A stretch of DNA of 46,100 nt from Microcaldota archaeon (GCA_028866835.1 JAGWHJ010000010.1:1-46100), one strand, 5' to 3'. Shown: positions 6,699 through 20,500, counted from the first letter of the stretch. Made by a program: numbers and translations. Notes: generated by a model not told the origin, from the letters alone.

Positions 6699-8444
6699 CT
6701 ATAGGCTCTTCTTTATCCTCATCATCCGTTCGACCCTGTCTTCATCATAGGTAGCCGCCTCCTTTTTCTTCCTAAGATATGCTAATACTACAATCGTTAA
6801 TATTATAAGCATGATGATTGGGAAGTACCACGGGTAAAAGACGGGCGTGGTACTGCCGTTATGGCCATTCACGCCGTTCGGAGGGCCCGTCAAGCCCGGC
6901 ACTACAACAAGGGGCAGGTCGTAGGTGTAGTTCGCGCCGTTCGTGCTGACGTAAAGGGTCAACCCGAAGGTGCCGCTCTGCGTGCCTGTCCTTATCACGA
7001 AGCCCTGCTTCATCTGCTGGTTTGGCAGCACGCTGACGTTCTGCTGCGGATTGACTATCGTTATGCCCTTGGGACCCGAGAGCGTGAACGAGACCTGCTG
7101 CGGTGTCTGCGAAGGCCCGGTGTATATTGCAGAGATGTTTATAACCCCCGACGAGTTGGTGCTGAGGGTCGGGGCGGAGGGATTCTCGATCGTCAGTATC
7201 TGCGTCCTCGAGAGCGGCGACAGCATCATAAGAAGCCTTGTGGTGTTGGCCAGGGGCAGGTAAGCGCTGGAGTTGCTTATGAAGTACTGTGCGGCGGCTA
7301 TCTGCTGCGGGAACAACTGCCCTGCCGGCCACAACAGTTGATAGAACCTGCCAATTGAGGTGACATTCTGCGCTATGCCGGTGTACTTCAGCGTTGACGA
7401 GTTTACGCCCCTTGGCTTTGGTATTAGAAGCCCGTAAGCTGCATTGTTGATGGTAAGGTTGGTCGGATTGTTTATCTCAAGGGTTGCCTGGACGGTAGAA
7501 TCGTTTACGAGTATTGCCCTCAGATCGGTCGTGGGAACGGCCGGCGGATTTCCTATGGATACAACAAACTGCTCGGTAAATGACGATGGGCTCCCTCCGA
7601 TCGGCGTCACGATGATGTTCAGCGGCACGACGTAATCGTTGGCAGGCATGTTCCCGTACTGGTTGAATAGCAGCGTGGAGTAGATTGTAGAGCCCTGCTG
7701 CAGGTAGATGGTGTTTGCAGAAAGCTTTACAACCTCGGAAAACTTTTCTGGCACGCTCAGGTTTGCTATCTCCGGCGATGTGCCGGTGTTCTTGAGCGCG
7801 ATGGAGTATGTCCTGCTCGAACCGGAATAGACAGGCTCAAGTATCGGTATGTCGGATACCTGAAGGTTTGGTATGCCGACCGGCTGGTCTATAAGCTGCG
7901 GCAGGTCGTAGAGAGGCATCCTTGCCTGGCTCACATTGTACCTGCCCGTCGCAGCGTTCGTAGAGAAGTTTGTTGGTAGGCTCTGGGCCACGCTGTTGTA
8001 GTTGACCTTTGCCACCACATTGAAGGTCCCGTTGGTTACCGTCACGTTCCTTATCGTGACGGTCACATTCTCTGTCTGGCCTGGGGCCAGCGGCTCGATG
8101 GGATAGCTCTCGTTCAGGCCAGTAGGCCCGCTTATGAGCAGGTTTATGCTCGCGTTCTCTGCAGCCAGCTGGCCAGTATTGACTATGGTGAACGAGGCGC
8201 TCAGCTGGGAGTTTATGTCAAGAGGCTGCTGGGGCAACGACATGCTGGTTATAACAAGGCCGTGCAGCGGGGAGGCCTCCGTGATCAGGCCGTGGAACGG
8301 AGTGACTGTCGCGGAGGCGTAGCCCGCAAAAAGGGCTATTGCGACAAGGTATCGCAGCCAGATAGCCGCATGGACTGTGCTAGAGGAGACACCTTCCAAT
8401 AATGCAAGGCCATCTTCAGCTACTAGCATGCCATCCTTTTCCAT
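6699..8444 (-). CDS. Surface glycoprotein with N- and C-terminal membrane segments
   Basis: A 581-aa exported protein, rich in Asn, Ser and Thr, with many N-X-S/T sequons. A hydrophobic segment at about residues 27-47 is a signal peptide or anchor. Residues about 70-130 look like a CARDB/NEW3-type sandwich (ASFTIVNTGQLAAENASI). Residues about 180-520 are homologous by eye to the C-terminal 400 aa of the giant protein downstream of 8504. A transmembrane helix (about 536-556) is followed by a short basic tail (DRVERMMRIKKSL). ATG 8444 is about 25 nt from a TATA-like element, so the message is probably leaderless. It lies between the giant gene (59 nt away) and the MinD-like gene (15 nt). Specific function unknown. 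Confidence 0.8.
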   Translation of the reverse strand: MEKDGMLVAEDGLALLEGVSSSTVHAAIWLRYLVAIALFAGYASATVTPFHGLITEASPLHGLVITSMSLPQQPLDINSQLSASFTIVNTGQLAAENASINLLISGPTGLNESYPIEPLAPGQTENVTVTIRNVTVTNGTFNVVAKVNYNSVAQSLPTNFSTNAATGRYNVSQARMPLYDLPQLIDQPVGIPNLQVSDIPILEPVYSGSSRTYSIALKNTGTSPEIANLSVPEKFSEVVKLSANTIYLQQGSTIYSTLLFNQYGNMPANDYVVPLNIIVTPIGGSPSSFTEQFVVSIGNPPAVPTTDLRAILVNDSTVQATLEINNPTNLTINNAAYGLLIPKPRGVNSSTLKYTGIAQNVTSIGRFYQLLWPAGQLFPQQIAAAQYFISNSSAYLPLANTTRLLMMLSPLSRTQILTIENPSAPTLSTNSSGVINISAIYTGPSQTPQQVSFTLSGPKGITIVNPQQNVSVLPNQQMKQGFVIRTGTQSGTFGLTLYVSTNGANYTYDLPLVVVPGLTGPPNGVNGHNGSTTPVFYPWYFPIIMLIILTIVVLAYLRKKKEAATYDEDRVERMMRIKKSL

Positions 8445-8464
8445 AGATTCAATACATTGTGAAA

Positions 8465-8473
8465 GCTTTTATG
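8465..8473 (-). promoter_or_regulatory. TATA box for the 581-aa surface protein
   Basis: Minus-strand CATAAAAGC, about 25 nt from the ATG at 8444. It suggests that this gene and the MinD-like gene have a promoter of their own besides any read-through from the giant gene. Confidence 0.5.
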
Positions 8474-8503
8474 TTTTGAGAAAGTCCCATAACAAGGTTA
8501 TAG

Positions 8504-11500
8504 CTAGTCTGGCGGCTTCTCGAGCTTCTCCTTTATGCCTTTCAGGCTCTCCAGCCTGTCCTTGCTGAACTTTGCGCGCCTCATCCTCCACCTTACCAGG
8601 TATGCGGCTGCCGCTGCAACGATCACTGCGGCGGCCGGGAGCTCGTACTTCGTGTAGTCGGCAGGGTTGAACGAGACCGGCTGCGGCACGGTCGTTGCGT
8701 TGTAAGCAGGAGGACTGGTCTGCGATACCACCACGGGCAGGTAGTAGGTAAGGTTCGCGTTATTTGAATTGACGTAGAGTATCAGCGTTGCGGTTCCCGA
8801 TGACTGACCCGTCTGTATGCCGAACTTGAGGTTCACGAACTGCTCCGGCAGTATGGTTATGTTCTGGGTTGCGTTTGTCAGCTTTATGCTTGGCGGCGCG
8901 GTGAGAACGAACGAGACGTTCTGAGGCGACGTGCCCGTGTAAACCGCGGAGACGTTTATGACGCCAGTCGAGTTTACGTATAGCGTAGGGGTGACGGGAT
9001 TCGCGATTCGCAGCGACTGCGCGAAGTTCGCCGAGGCGGCTGATTCAACCGCAAGCAGGTTCTCCATGCTGTTGAGCAGGTTTATGTTCTGCGCCTTCTG
9101 CAGCACGTAATAGGCATAGGTGGAGTGCGAAGGCTGTATGCTGCCGGCATCCCACTGCACGATGTTGTAGCCCTTCTGCGCGGTGACGTTGTAGTTTGCG
9201 CCAGGCGTCTTTATCGAGTTGGCGCTGCTCACCACACCGCTGGGCAGATATGTCTGGACTATGAGGTTGTTTATCGGTATGCGCGTTGGGTTGCTGACCT
9301 GCACGGTAACGCCTACCTGCGTGGCATTTATCAGGCTCACCTGGCTGTCCATGGTAGGCCTGCCGGCCTGGTTGTACACGGTAACCGTAAGGAACTCCGT
9401 CTGGTAGGCGGAAGCGCCGTTAGGCAGCGTGGTCTTGACCTGCAGCGGCACATCGTACGTGCCTGGTGTCTGATTCTCGCCAGCCATGAAATCCAGCGGC
9501 ACCCCAACATAGGAGCCCGGGGTTATGTAAAGCGCGTTTGTAGGTATTGAAAGGATGTTCGAAGGCGTGCCGCCCGCGACGCTGATGTTTATGCCCTCTG
9601 TGACGTTGGCTATGTTCTGCAGGTTTATTATAGACGAGAGCCGCGATGAAAGACCGACCCAGGTGTAGATCGGCACGGAGCTTATGAGTATCTGCGGCGT
9701 CGAGCCGATCTTTGGTATGGTGGTCGTTGAGGTCGTCTTTATGGAGGTGCTAGGATGTACCCCCGAAGGTATTGTGGTGGTGGGCGTGACCGTGGACGGG
9801 CCGACGTTTATGGTTGATGAGCCAGACCCGAGCTTCTCCTTGGTAGAGGCCGAATCTGTGATGAACACATTATAAGTGAAGGAGTTTGAAGTTGGGGCGA
9901 CTATGGTGAATGCGAATGCGTTGGTCGTCCCGCTGACCCCCGAATACTGGCCCAGTATCGTGTTCCCGGTTATATTGAAGTATGTCACCGTGTAAGTGCC
10001 CGTTCCGCCGCTCCATGATGCGGTGAACGTCTCAGTCTGACCGTTCGTCAGCGAGGAGCTGGATGGCGTGAGCGTGACACCGGAGATGGCTGAATTCGCG
10101 CCGTACACAACCGATGCGTTGAGCACATTTGCAGGGGACGAAGAGTCTGTCACAACCAGGTTGACTGTGAACGCCCCTGTGCCCCAGCTTGGCTGCTGGG
10201 TGAATGCAAAGGCATTCTGGGAGGATGCAACACTCGCGTAGAGCGCGTTTGCGACCAGTGTGTTGGAGCTGTTGTACACCATGAAGTTGTAGGTGAACGG
10301 CGAGGTATGGCCAACCACCGCGCCTGTCAGTACCTGGAACTGGCCGCTGTCTATGAGCGTATTGGACACCAGTATTCCAACGGTCGTTCCGCTGCCCAGA
10401 ACGATCATCGTTCCGGACTGGACAGTAAGTGCCTCGGCTGTGGATGCACTGTCAGTCACGGTGAGGTTTGCCTGGAGCCTGTCGCCCACCGCATTGCTCG
10501 GGACCTGCCACAGGAAGGTGTTGCTCGTCGAGCTCACTCCTGTGTAGAGCGCGTTCGCGACAACCGTGCCGGTAAGTACATTCACCACTACGTAATTGTA
10601 GGTGTAAGGCGATGTGCCGCCACCCGAAGCGCCGTTGAATGCTATGTACTGCGTGGGCTGCACAACCGTGTTTGAGGCGCCTACGGATGGATTGAGAGCA
10701 GGGCTTACCTCTATCGTGTTCGTTATAGAATTGGTTGTCTGAGGGGAGCCCTGGCTGTCTGTTATTATGACGTTGTACTGGAAGGCGTTGTTCGCGGTAG
10801 GGCTGTGCACCACGAACGAGAAGGCGTTGCTTGTTGAAGAGACGCCTGTGTAGAGCTGCAGGGCCTTGGATCCGGTGACGTTGAAGTAGTTCACGGTGTA
10901 AGGACCTGTCGTTGCGGCCCAGGAAGACGTGAAGGTCTCGGTCTGGCCATCGTCGAGCAGGGTGTTGGATGGCGTCAGAGTAGGCGTCGTTGGGCTTGTC
11001 TGTATAGTTATTGTAGCAGAATACACAGAGTTAGCCGTCACAGGTGTGGATGCAGAATCTGTCACTATGACGTTTGCCTCAAGCGTGTTGCCGACAAGGC
11101 CGCTCGGGACCTGCCACAGGAAGGTGTTGCTCGTTCCAGAGACGCCGGTGTAGAGTGCATTGGCGATGAGCGTGCCGGTGATGGTGTTGACTACCATATA
11201 GTTGTATGTGAATAACGATGTGCCTCCGCCAGTGTTAGCGGTGAAGGCAACGTACTGGCCGGCATAGACTGCAGTGTTTGATGCTGCAATGGTCGGCGCA
11301 AGGGCGGGGCTTACCTGGATGGTGTTCGTTATAGAGTTGGCAGTCTGCGGAACTCCCTGGCTGTCTGTTATTATGACGTTGTACTGGAAGGCGTTGTTCG
11401 CGGTAGGGCTGTGCACCACGAACGAGAAGGCGTTGGATGTGCCTGAAACTCCGGTGAACTGCTGCAGGGTCTTTGATCCTGTGACGTTGAAGTAGTTCAC

Positions 11501-14500
11501 TGTGTAAGGACCTGTTGTTGCAGCCCATGTAGAAGTGAACACCTCCGTCTGGCCGTCGTCGAGAAGGACGTTGGATGGTATCAGCGTGACCGAGCTGACC
11601 GAAACAACAGTGATTGTTGATGATTCTACCGAGTTGGCGGTTGCTGCAGTCGATGCAGAGTCGGTTATTATGACGTTTGCTTGCAGGGTGTTGCCCACCA
11701 GCCCGACAGGCACCTGCCACGAGAATGTGTTAGTTGTTGAACTCACTCCGGTGTAGAGTGCATTGGCGATGAGCGTGCCGGTTATCGTGTTGACCACCTG
11801 GTAGTTGTAGGTGTACGATGAGGTTCCGCCGCCTGTGGTTGCCGTGAACACAACGTACTGGCCCGCATGGACAACGGTGTTTGAGGCAGAGATTGTAGGT
11901 GCAAGCGCAGGGCTTACCTGGATGGTGTTCGTTACAGAGTTGCTTACAGCTGGGGTCGATTCGCTGTCGGTTATTATGACATTGTACTGGAAGGCGTTGT
12001 TCGCGGTAGGGCTGTGCACCACGAATGCAAAGGCGTTTGACGTGCCTGAAACTCCGGTGAACTGCTGCAGGGTCTTGGATCCTGTGACGTTGAAGTAGTT
12101 GACCGTGTATGGGCCAACAGTAGAAGGCCATGACGATGTGAAGATCTCGTACTGGCCATCGTCGAGCAGGGTGTTGGATGGCGTAAGTGTAACTGCTCCC
12201 GTGGCTACCACTGTGATCGTGGACGATTCCACCGAGTTAGAGGTTGCTGCGCTTGATGCAGAGTCGGTTATTATGACGTTCCCTTCCAGGGTATTGCCCA
12301 CCAGGCCGCTTGGTACCTGCCAGGAGAATGTGTTGCTGGTCCCTGAGACGCCGGTGTAGAGTGCATTGGCGATGAGCGTGCCGGTGATTGTGTTGACCAC
12401 CTGGTAGTTGTAGGTGTAAGGCGAGGTCCCTCCTCCGGTGGTTGCCGTGAACACAACGTACTGGCCCGCATGGACAACGGTGTTGGACGCGGAGATGGTA
12501 GGCGCAAGGGCGGGGTTCACGACTATCGTGTTTGCTATGGAGTTGACAGTCGCTCCGGTTGTGGCGCCATCGGTTATTATCGCATTGTACTGGAAGTTGT
12601 TGTTCGAGGTAGGCGAAGAGACCTTGAATGCGTACGAGTTGGAGGTTGACTGGACAGAAGTGTACTGATTCAGGGTGGAGCTGCCAGTGATGTTGTATAT
12701 CTTGACGGTGAACGGATATGTGCCGCCTGTCCAAGACGATGTGAAGATCTCGTACTGGCCGGAATCGAGCACAGAGTTGGATGGGGTCAGCGAAGGCGTC
12801 GTAGGGAATGCGTTAACAGCTATTGTGGAGCTCTTTACCGAATTGGCTGACTGGGACAGGCTGTCTGTGACAATGACGTTCGCGTTGAGGGTATTGCCGG
12901 CATCGGCGGCAGGGATCTGCCATGCGAACGTGTTGGATGAAAGCGAGTTCGTGGTGAGCAGGTTTGCAAGCAGCGCGCCGGTGATAGTGTTCACAACCAG
13001 GAAGTTGTAGGTGTAAGGTGCCGTGCCGCCGCTTACAGTTCCAGTGAAGATTATGTACTGGGAGGCATCGGCAAGCGTGTTGGTTACTGATATTGTAGGG
13101 GTGGTCAGGCCGGACTGTATGGTCTGCACCCCGGAGAGTATCGAGTTCTGCGTGAATGGTACGGTTATGCCTGTGTCAGTGACGAACACGTTCGCGACGA
13201 GGGTGTTGCCCGCCTGCGACGAAGGCACCGAGTACGCGAACGAGTTGGACGTAGTGAGCAGGTTTCCTACCTGTATGTTGGTGACCGAGTTGTAGACAAG
13301 GAAGTTGTAGCTGTATGAGCCTGAGCCTCCGGTTACGTATGCATTGAATGGTATTGTCTGGCCCACATCGTATGTCCCTGCGGATGATGGCGCTATTGTG
13401 GGTACGCCAAGCTTGCTGTAGACCGTTATAACACCGGAGAGTATAGAGTTTGTGGTAGGAACGTTGGCTGAGCTATCCTGCACGAAGACGTTTGCTACAA
13501 GCGTGTTGCCAGTTGCAGGTATAGTGTAGGCGTAGGAGGCTGAGGATCCGTATCCTGAGCTTGCTATGAGCGCGTTGGTTATGGAGTTGTAGATCACGAA
13601 GTTGTACGTGTATGGAGTTGTGCCGCCGGAGACGCCGCTGGCAGTGAAGGTAACGGTCTGGCCAACCTCGTATGATTGTGCAGACGATGGCGAGATCGCA
13701 GGCGTGCCAAGAGCAGCTTCTACAGTGAATATGCCAGAAGGTACTGAATTCACAGTTACGGCGTTTGCCCCGGCATCAGTGACGAAGACGTTCGCGACGA
13801 GGGTGTTGCCCGCGTTCGCGGAGTTGACCGGGAATGCGTACGTCAGCGAACCGCCCTGGCCCGAGGCGGTGAGGTAGTTGCCCACTACGGTGTGGGTGAC
13901 GCTGTTGTAAACAAGGAAGTTGTACGTGTACGATCCCGTGCCTCCGGATGCGGTTCCCGTGAATATTATGTCAGTGCCCTGGTCGTAGACCGCGTTCGAT
14001 GAAGGCGCGATGGTCGGTGTGCCGAGTGCCGTGTCGACCGTGAACACTCCCGAAGGCAGCGAGTTTGCGGATACGGCGTTTGCGCTGCTGTCAGTGACGA
14101 AGACGTTCGCGACGAGTGTGTTGCCCGCGTTCGCGGAGTTGACCGGGAACGCGTATGTGACGCTGCCGCCCTGGCCCGATGTGGACAGGAAGTTTCCTAC
14201 CTGCGTATGGGTTACCGAGTTGTACACCAGGAAGTTGTACGTGTACGATCCCGTTCCGCCGGACGCGGTTCCCGTGAATATGATGTCAGTGCCCTGGTCG
14301 TAGACCGCGTTCGATGAAGGCGCGATGGTCGGTGTGCCGAGTGCCGTGTCGACCGTGAACACTCCCGAAGGCAGCGAGTTGACTGTTACCGTGTTCCCGG
14401 AACTGTCCGTCACGAAGACGTTGGCTACAAGCGTGTTTCCTGCATTAGCGCTATTGACAGGGAATGCATATGTAAGCGAGCTTCCCTGACCGGATGTGGA

Positions 14501-17500
14501 GAGATAGTTAGCGACAACGGTGTGGGTTACAGAGTTGTAGACAAGGAAGTTGTAGGTATATGAGCCAGTGCCGCCTGAGGCTGTGCCGCTGAAGATTATG
14601 TCCGTTCCTTGATCATATACAGCGTTGGCTGAAGGTGTAATGGTAGGCGTGTTAAGCGAGGTGTCTACGGTGAATACGCCTGAAGGCACCGAATTGACAG
14701 TATTAGGGAAGGTTGCGCTGTCTGTTATGAAGACATTGGCCACCAGAGTATTCCCTGCGTTGGCGCTATTTACAGGGAATGCATATGTAAGCGAACTGCC
14801 CTGGCCTGCTGCGCTAAGATAATTTCCTACCAGAGTGTGAGTGACGGAGTTGTAGACGAGGAAGTTGTAGGTGAATGTGCTTGTACCTCCGGATGCGGTT
14901 CCGGTGAATATGATGTCGGTGCCCTGGTCGTACAGAGTGTTCGATGAAGGCGTGACTGAAGCAATAAGTGCAGGGTTTACGGTAACCTTGCTATTGATGC
15001 TGTTGGTGGTCTGCGCAACAGGTGCCGAATCCGTTACAAATATGCAGTAATATGTTGTGGAGGTGGGGGAGACTGGGCTGAACAGCACGTTTGTAGTGCC
15101 GATGTTTGTGATCTGCTGGACCTGCGTGCTTCCGGAGTTGCAGGTTGATGTTGCTGAGGAATACAGCGTTGCAGTGTACTTAGGGGTTCCGCTCTGCACT
15201 CCAGCACGCATTGCATCGCCAATACCTATCCAGTTCTCTGCATACGTGTTACGGCTCTCTGCCCTCTGCAATGTAAGCTCGGCAGACGATTGCAGCGAAC
15301 CGGCTAGCTGGTAACCTACTCCGCTGCCCCAGAATATGGTACCGTTTGTCTTTACAGTGTTGGTATTGGCTATGCCGACCCATCCGTCTCTGCTGCCTGA
15401 CTGGAGAGGTATGCTAGACCCGCCGTCATTGCCAACATAACCAAGAAGGATGTCATTAGCGTTTGATGTTGATATGTATATCTCAGCCGGACCAGCGGAA
15501 TTTGATGTGGTCACAGGCAGCAGAGCATTTGTATCCCAAGGGCTAGTCGTGTTAGCGCCGGAGACCCCGAAAGCTATGATCGTGCCTTCGTTTATCGTTC
15601 CGCTAAGGTGGGCAGTTATGGCATCGTTTGAGAGCGGATTAGACGCTATAGCATACCAAACCTCAAGGTCGTTGTAGTATCCGTTTATGTCAGATGCCTG
15701 CGTGACCGCAGACCTCTTCTGCCAAGTCAGGCCTGCCGTATCTGATATTGAGCTAACTGACTGGGCAGTCGATGATCCTGTCTCAAAGCCCACAAGGACG
15801 ACTACAACATCCGAGGAGTTGTATGTTGTAAGCTTTACGGAATTACTGCTTGCGCTCGAGAATGAGTCGTTGCTTGCGCCATCTATGCCCAACATGGCGT
15901 TGCTTGGCCACACAGAGTTGAACGTGAATGACTGGCCGCTGTCTATTGTAGGGTTGGAGGGCGCTATTGTTGGGGTGGCAAGCACGGTATTTACTGTAAG
16001 GGTGTTTGATGCGCTGCAAGCGCCGCTCGGCGCTCCGGAGCTGTCAACAACGTTGAAGCTGTAGGTCGTGCTGTGCGCAGGGTTGACCAATACCGAGGTT
16101 CCTGAGCCTATCGAGGTTCCACTGCAGTTTGGTTGCGGGAAATAATTGATTGTATACGGCGGGCTTCCTCCCGAAGGATGGCCTGCAAGCCGTGCATATT
16201 GGCCGTTGTCTATCGCGGTGTTGGTTTCGGTGAGCACGCCAGTCAACAATATGGAATTGACCGTGAAGACCCCACTTGGTATCGAATTGACCGCAACAGC
16301 ATTCGCAGAAGTGTCTGTTATGAAGATATTCGCAACGAGGGTGTTGCCCGCGTTCGCGGAGTTGACCGGGAAGAGATAGCTCTGTGTCGACGCTCCAACC
16401 GAGACGTTGAGGAAATTGCCGACAAGGGTGTGGGTGACGCTGTTGTACACGAGGAAGTTGTACGTGTATACCTTAGTACCGCCTGAGACAGTAGCCGTGA
16501 GATTTATGGAGGTGCCCTGGTCGTAGACCGCGTTCGATGAAGGCGTTAGTGACACTGTTATAGAAGAATTGATTGTGAATACCCCTGAAGGTATTGAGTT
16601 GACTGATGCTGAGTTTGCGCTGCTGTCAGTCACGAAGACGTTTGCGACAAGTGTGTTGCCCGCGTTCGCGGAGTTGACCGGGAATGCGTACGTCAGCGAA
16701 CCGCCCTGGCCCGAGGCGGTGAGGTAGTTGCCCACCTTTGTGTGCGTAACTGAATTGTACACCAGGAAGTTGTACGTGTAGCTGCCTGTGCCGCCCGATG
16801 CCGTTCCCGTGAATATGATGTCGGTGCCCTGGTCGTAGATTGCATTGGACGATGGGGTGATCGTCGGGGTGCCCAGCGAGGTGTCGACCGTGAACACTCC
16901 CGAAGGCAGCGAGTTTGCGGATACGGCGTTTGCGCTGCTGTCAGTGACGAACACGTTCGCGACTAGTGTGTTTCCTGCATTTGCGCTGTTCACAGGGAAC
17001 GCGTATGTGAGTGTGCCCGACTGCCCTGATGTTGATAGGTAGTTGCCCACCTTTGTGTGCGTTACGCTGTTGTAGACCAGGAAGTTGTACGTGTACGATC
17101 CCGTGCCTCCGGATGCAGTTCCTGTGAAGATTATGTCTGTACCCTGATCGTACATAGCGTTGGACGAAGGCGTGATTGTAGGGGTATTGAGTGCTGCATC
17201 AACAGTAAATACTCCTGATGGAATCGAGTTAGCTGATACTGAATTCGCAGAGTTATCATTTACAAATACATTTGCCACGAGGGTGTTTCCTGCGTTTGCG
17301 CTGTTGACAGGGAATGCGTACGTGAGTGTGCCGCCCTGTCCAGAAGCGCTGAGATAGTTGCCCACAACAGTGTGCGTAACAGAGTTGTACACAAGGAAGT
17401 TGTACGTGTACGATCCCGTTCCGCCGGATGCGGTTCCGGTGAATACTATGTCAGTGCCCTGGTCGTAGATGGCATTTGATGACGGTGCGATGGTTGGGGT

Positions 17501-20500
17501 GTTGAGTGCCGAATCAATGGTTATGACTCCGGAATGCACGGAATTCACCGGGACTTCGTTGGCTGATTGATCCGTAACGAATACGTTCGCGACGAGGGTG
17601 TTTCCTGCTGCAGGTATGGTGTATGCAAATGTCTGCGATGTCGAGAGTTGATTTGCAATAAGGACATTCGTTATGGAGTTGTAGACGAGGAAGTTGTATG
17701 TGAATGTCCCCACACCGCCCCCTGGAAATGGAGTATTGAATATCACCGTAGACCCTACGTCATAGGTCTGCGCAGATGAAGGTGTGATTGATGGCTGCCC
17801 TATTGGTGACACAACCTGGATTGTTACAGAATGGATGGAATTGACTGCTACTGCGTTTCCAGAGCCATCTGTAATGAAGACGTTCGCGACGAGGGTGTTC
17901 CCTGCGTTCGCAGAGTTTATCGGGAAGGCGTATGTTTGGGTTGTGGAGGTTGTTGCGGTGCTGAGGAAATTGCCGACCTGGATGTTGGTCACCGAGTTGT
18001 ACACAAGGAAGTTGTATGTATACGACGTAGTGCCCCCGCCTGCCGTCGCGGTGAAGATTACATCTGTGCCCTGGTCGTATTGCCCATTAGAAGACGGGGC
18101 AATAGACGCGGTAAGCGCTGCATTGACTGTGAATATCCCTGATGGTATTGAGTTGACGGTTACAGGCGTGGATGCCGTGTCAGTAACAGACACGTTAGCA
18201 AATAGGGTGTTTCCTGCATTGGCGGAGTTGACCGGGAATGCGTAGGTGAGCGTGCCGCCCTGTCCCGAAGCACTGAGATAGTTGCCGACGAGTGCACCGC
18301 TTGTTGCATCGCTAAGCAGGCACGATGGATTAGATACGCTGCTTGACTGGACCCAGGCGAGTCTGACGCTGCCGCCGGAGCCTCCTGCCCCCTCTGTACC
18401 CGAGTTCGCTCCGCCAGCGCCAGTAGTACCGCCAGGGACACCATTGCTGCTTGAACCACCATTGCTGCCACCAGAACCAGCGCCGGTGTTTGAGCCTGAG
18501 CCGCTGCCGCCGCCACCGCCGTAGCCGCCGCCACCGGCGCCTGCGGAGCCGCCGGCGCCGCCGGAGCCGCCGTTACCGCCGGCTCCTCCACCACTTCCTG
18601 AGGCGCCTGCGCCTCCTGATTGGCTGCCGCCGTTAGAGCCGGAGCCGCCGCCAGAGCCTCCGCTGCTACTGCCGCCGCCTGCAGTCGACCCGCCGCTGCC
18701 TGCGCCGCCGGAACCTCCGGATGCGTAATTAATCAATACGCTATTAGAGAGGATTGCTGAACTGCCACCGCCGCCTCCGCCGCCCACATAATCGTTATTG
18801 CCACCGCCGCCTCCGTAATACCCGCTGCCTCCTCCGCCTCCGCCGAAGTATCCGCCGCCTCCGCCGGCGCCGCCCGCATATACGGTAAGGGAATTGCCTG
18901 CCGATATGGTAAAGCTGCCCGTGACCTGTGCGCCATTCCCGCCGTTGCCGCTGCCGCCTCCTCCTCCGCCTCCGTAGAGCGTATAATTGAAGAGTGTTTT
19001 GCCAGGGATGGTGCCGGAATAACTGCTTGTTATTGTGTTTGAGCATGGAATGCCGGCGTAGACAAGGAAGTTGTATGTGTAGCTGCCCGTTCCTCCGGAT
19101 GCGGTTCCGGTGAAGATTATGTCAGTGCCCTGGTCGTAGATAGCATTGGAAGACGGGGTTATGGAGGCGGCCAGGCTCGGATATACGGAGAAGCTGTTCG
19201 TTGACTGAATGGCAGGAATCGCGTTGTAGCCTGCAGCAAGGGTGTTTGTATAGGCTATGTTTACTGCAACCCCATTATTAGCATTTCCGCTGAGGTCATT
19301 CGCATTGCCGTTGAGGGGCCACCAGCCGACTATGCTGTTGGGAACCGATGGAGCTCCGGCTATGCCCTCCTGGTAGAGGCTATTCACCTGCGCCGCGGAT
19401 AGCGAGGTGTTGTAGAGCTGGATGTTTGACAACAGCCCATCCCAGCCGAAGGAGTTTGAAGAAGAACATTCCTTTCCTCCTATCGCGTACTCGCATGTTC
19501 CAGAACTGAATGGCTCTAAAGACCCGGTAAAACTTGCCGTCCCGACCTGTGATCCGTTTATGTAATATGTGATTACGTTTTGATTGAGCACAACAGCAAA
19601 CTGGTACCATTGGTTGGTATTAAGCGCACTGGTGCCGGTAAATGAATATGCAGTTCCTCCGGAGTTATGCATCTCTACATAAGGCTTGCCGCTGGATGTG
19701 CCTATGTCGAATATCCAAGAATCGTCAACACCCGACCATGAGGAGAACGCGAAATCGAATCCAAAACCTCCCGGATAGGCATTGGCGTTCATCCAGCCGG
19801 CCACGGTCATCGTGTTGCCGTTCAAGGACAGGCTACCTGAATTGGGGACATTGGCATCGGCATTATTTGCGAACTGCGCCGCCTGGCTCGGCAGTCCGGA
19901 GCTGTCAAACACATTGCCATTCGCATTCTGCGTACCAAGATCGTTGTTCGAGACAGGAAGCTTGTAGCTAAGGGTATTTGAAGTCGATATTGAGTTGTAC
20001 TGGAGGCTGCTAGCAATGACGTTGCCATTCACTGAGTTCGTAACAATGACATTGTACGTGTATGGCGTTGTTCCTCCGGATATGCTATCTACTATGGTTT
20101 CGTACTGCCCCTGTTCGGCTACGCTGTTTGATACGGTCAGGCTGGTGGCGGCCAATGCCCTGCTGATGGGGATGGCTATGGTCTTGATGCTGTTCGCCCT
20201 GATGCTGGATGAATCGGTTATTATGACATTTGCCTGGAAGGTATTGCCAGCCGTAGCCGCAGGTATCGACCATGCGAACACGTTGCCGTTCGGTGCGACA
20301 TTAGTGTACAGGGCGTTTGCTATCTGGACGCCGGTTACGGAGTTCGTCACTATGTAGTTGTAGGTGAACGGGGATGTGCCGTTGCCTACCTTCGCAGCAA
20401 AATAGACGGACTGGCCGGTCTCGTAGCCTAGGACGTTGCCTGTTAGCAGCACGGCGCTTAGGCTCCGCACCGTTATGGTTCCCGTAAGGATCGAGTTGGC

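Noticed and set aside
13700-17490. Regular spacing of repeats suggesting a CRISPR array
   Set aside because: The period is 315 nt, in frame, with protein-level conservation; there are no short identical repeats with unique spacers and no cas genes.
18160-18940. Arg- and Ala-rich ORFs in other frames of the glycine-rich region
   Set aside because: They are by-products of GGN-rich codons; composition is low complexity and changes with the Gly codons.
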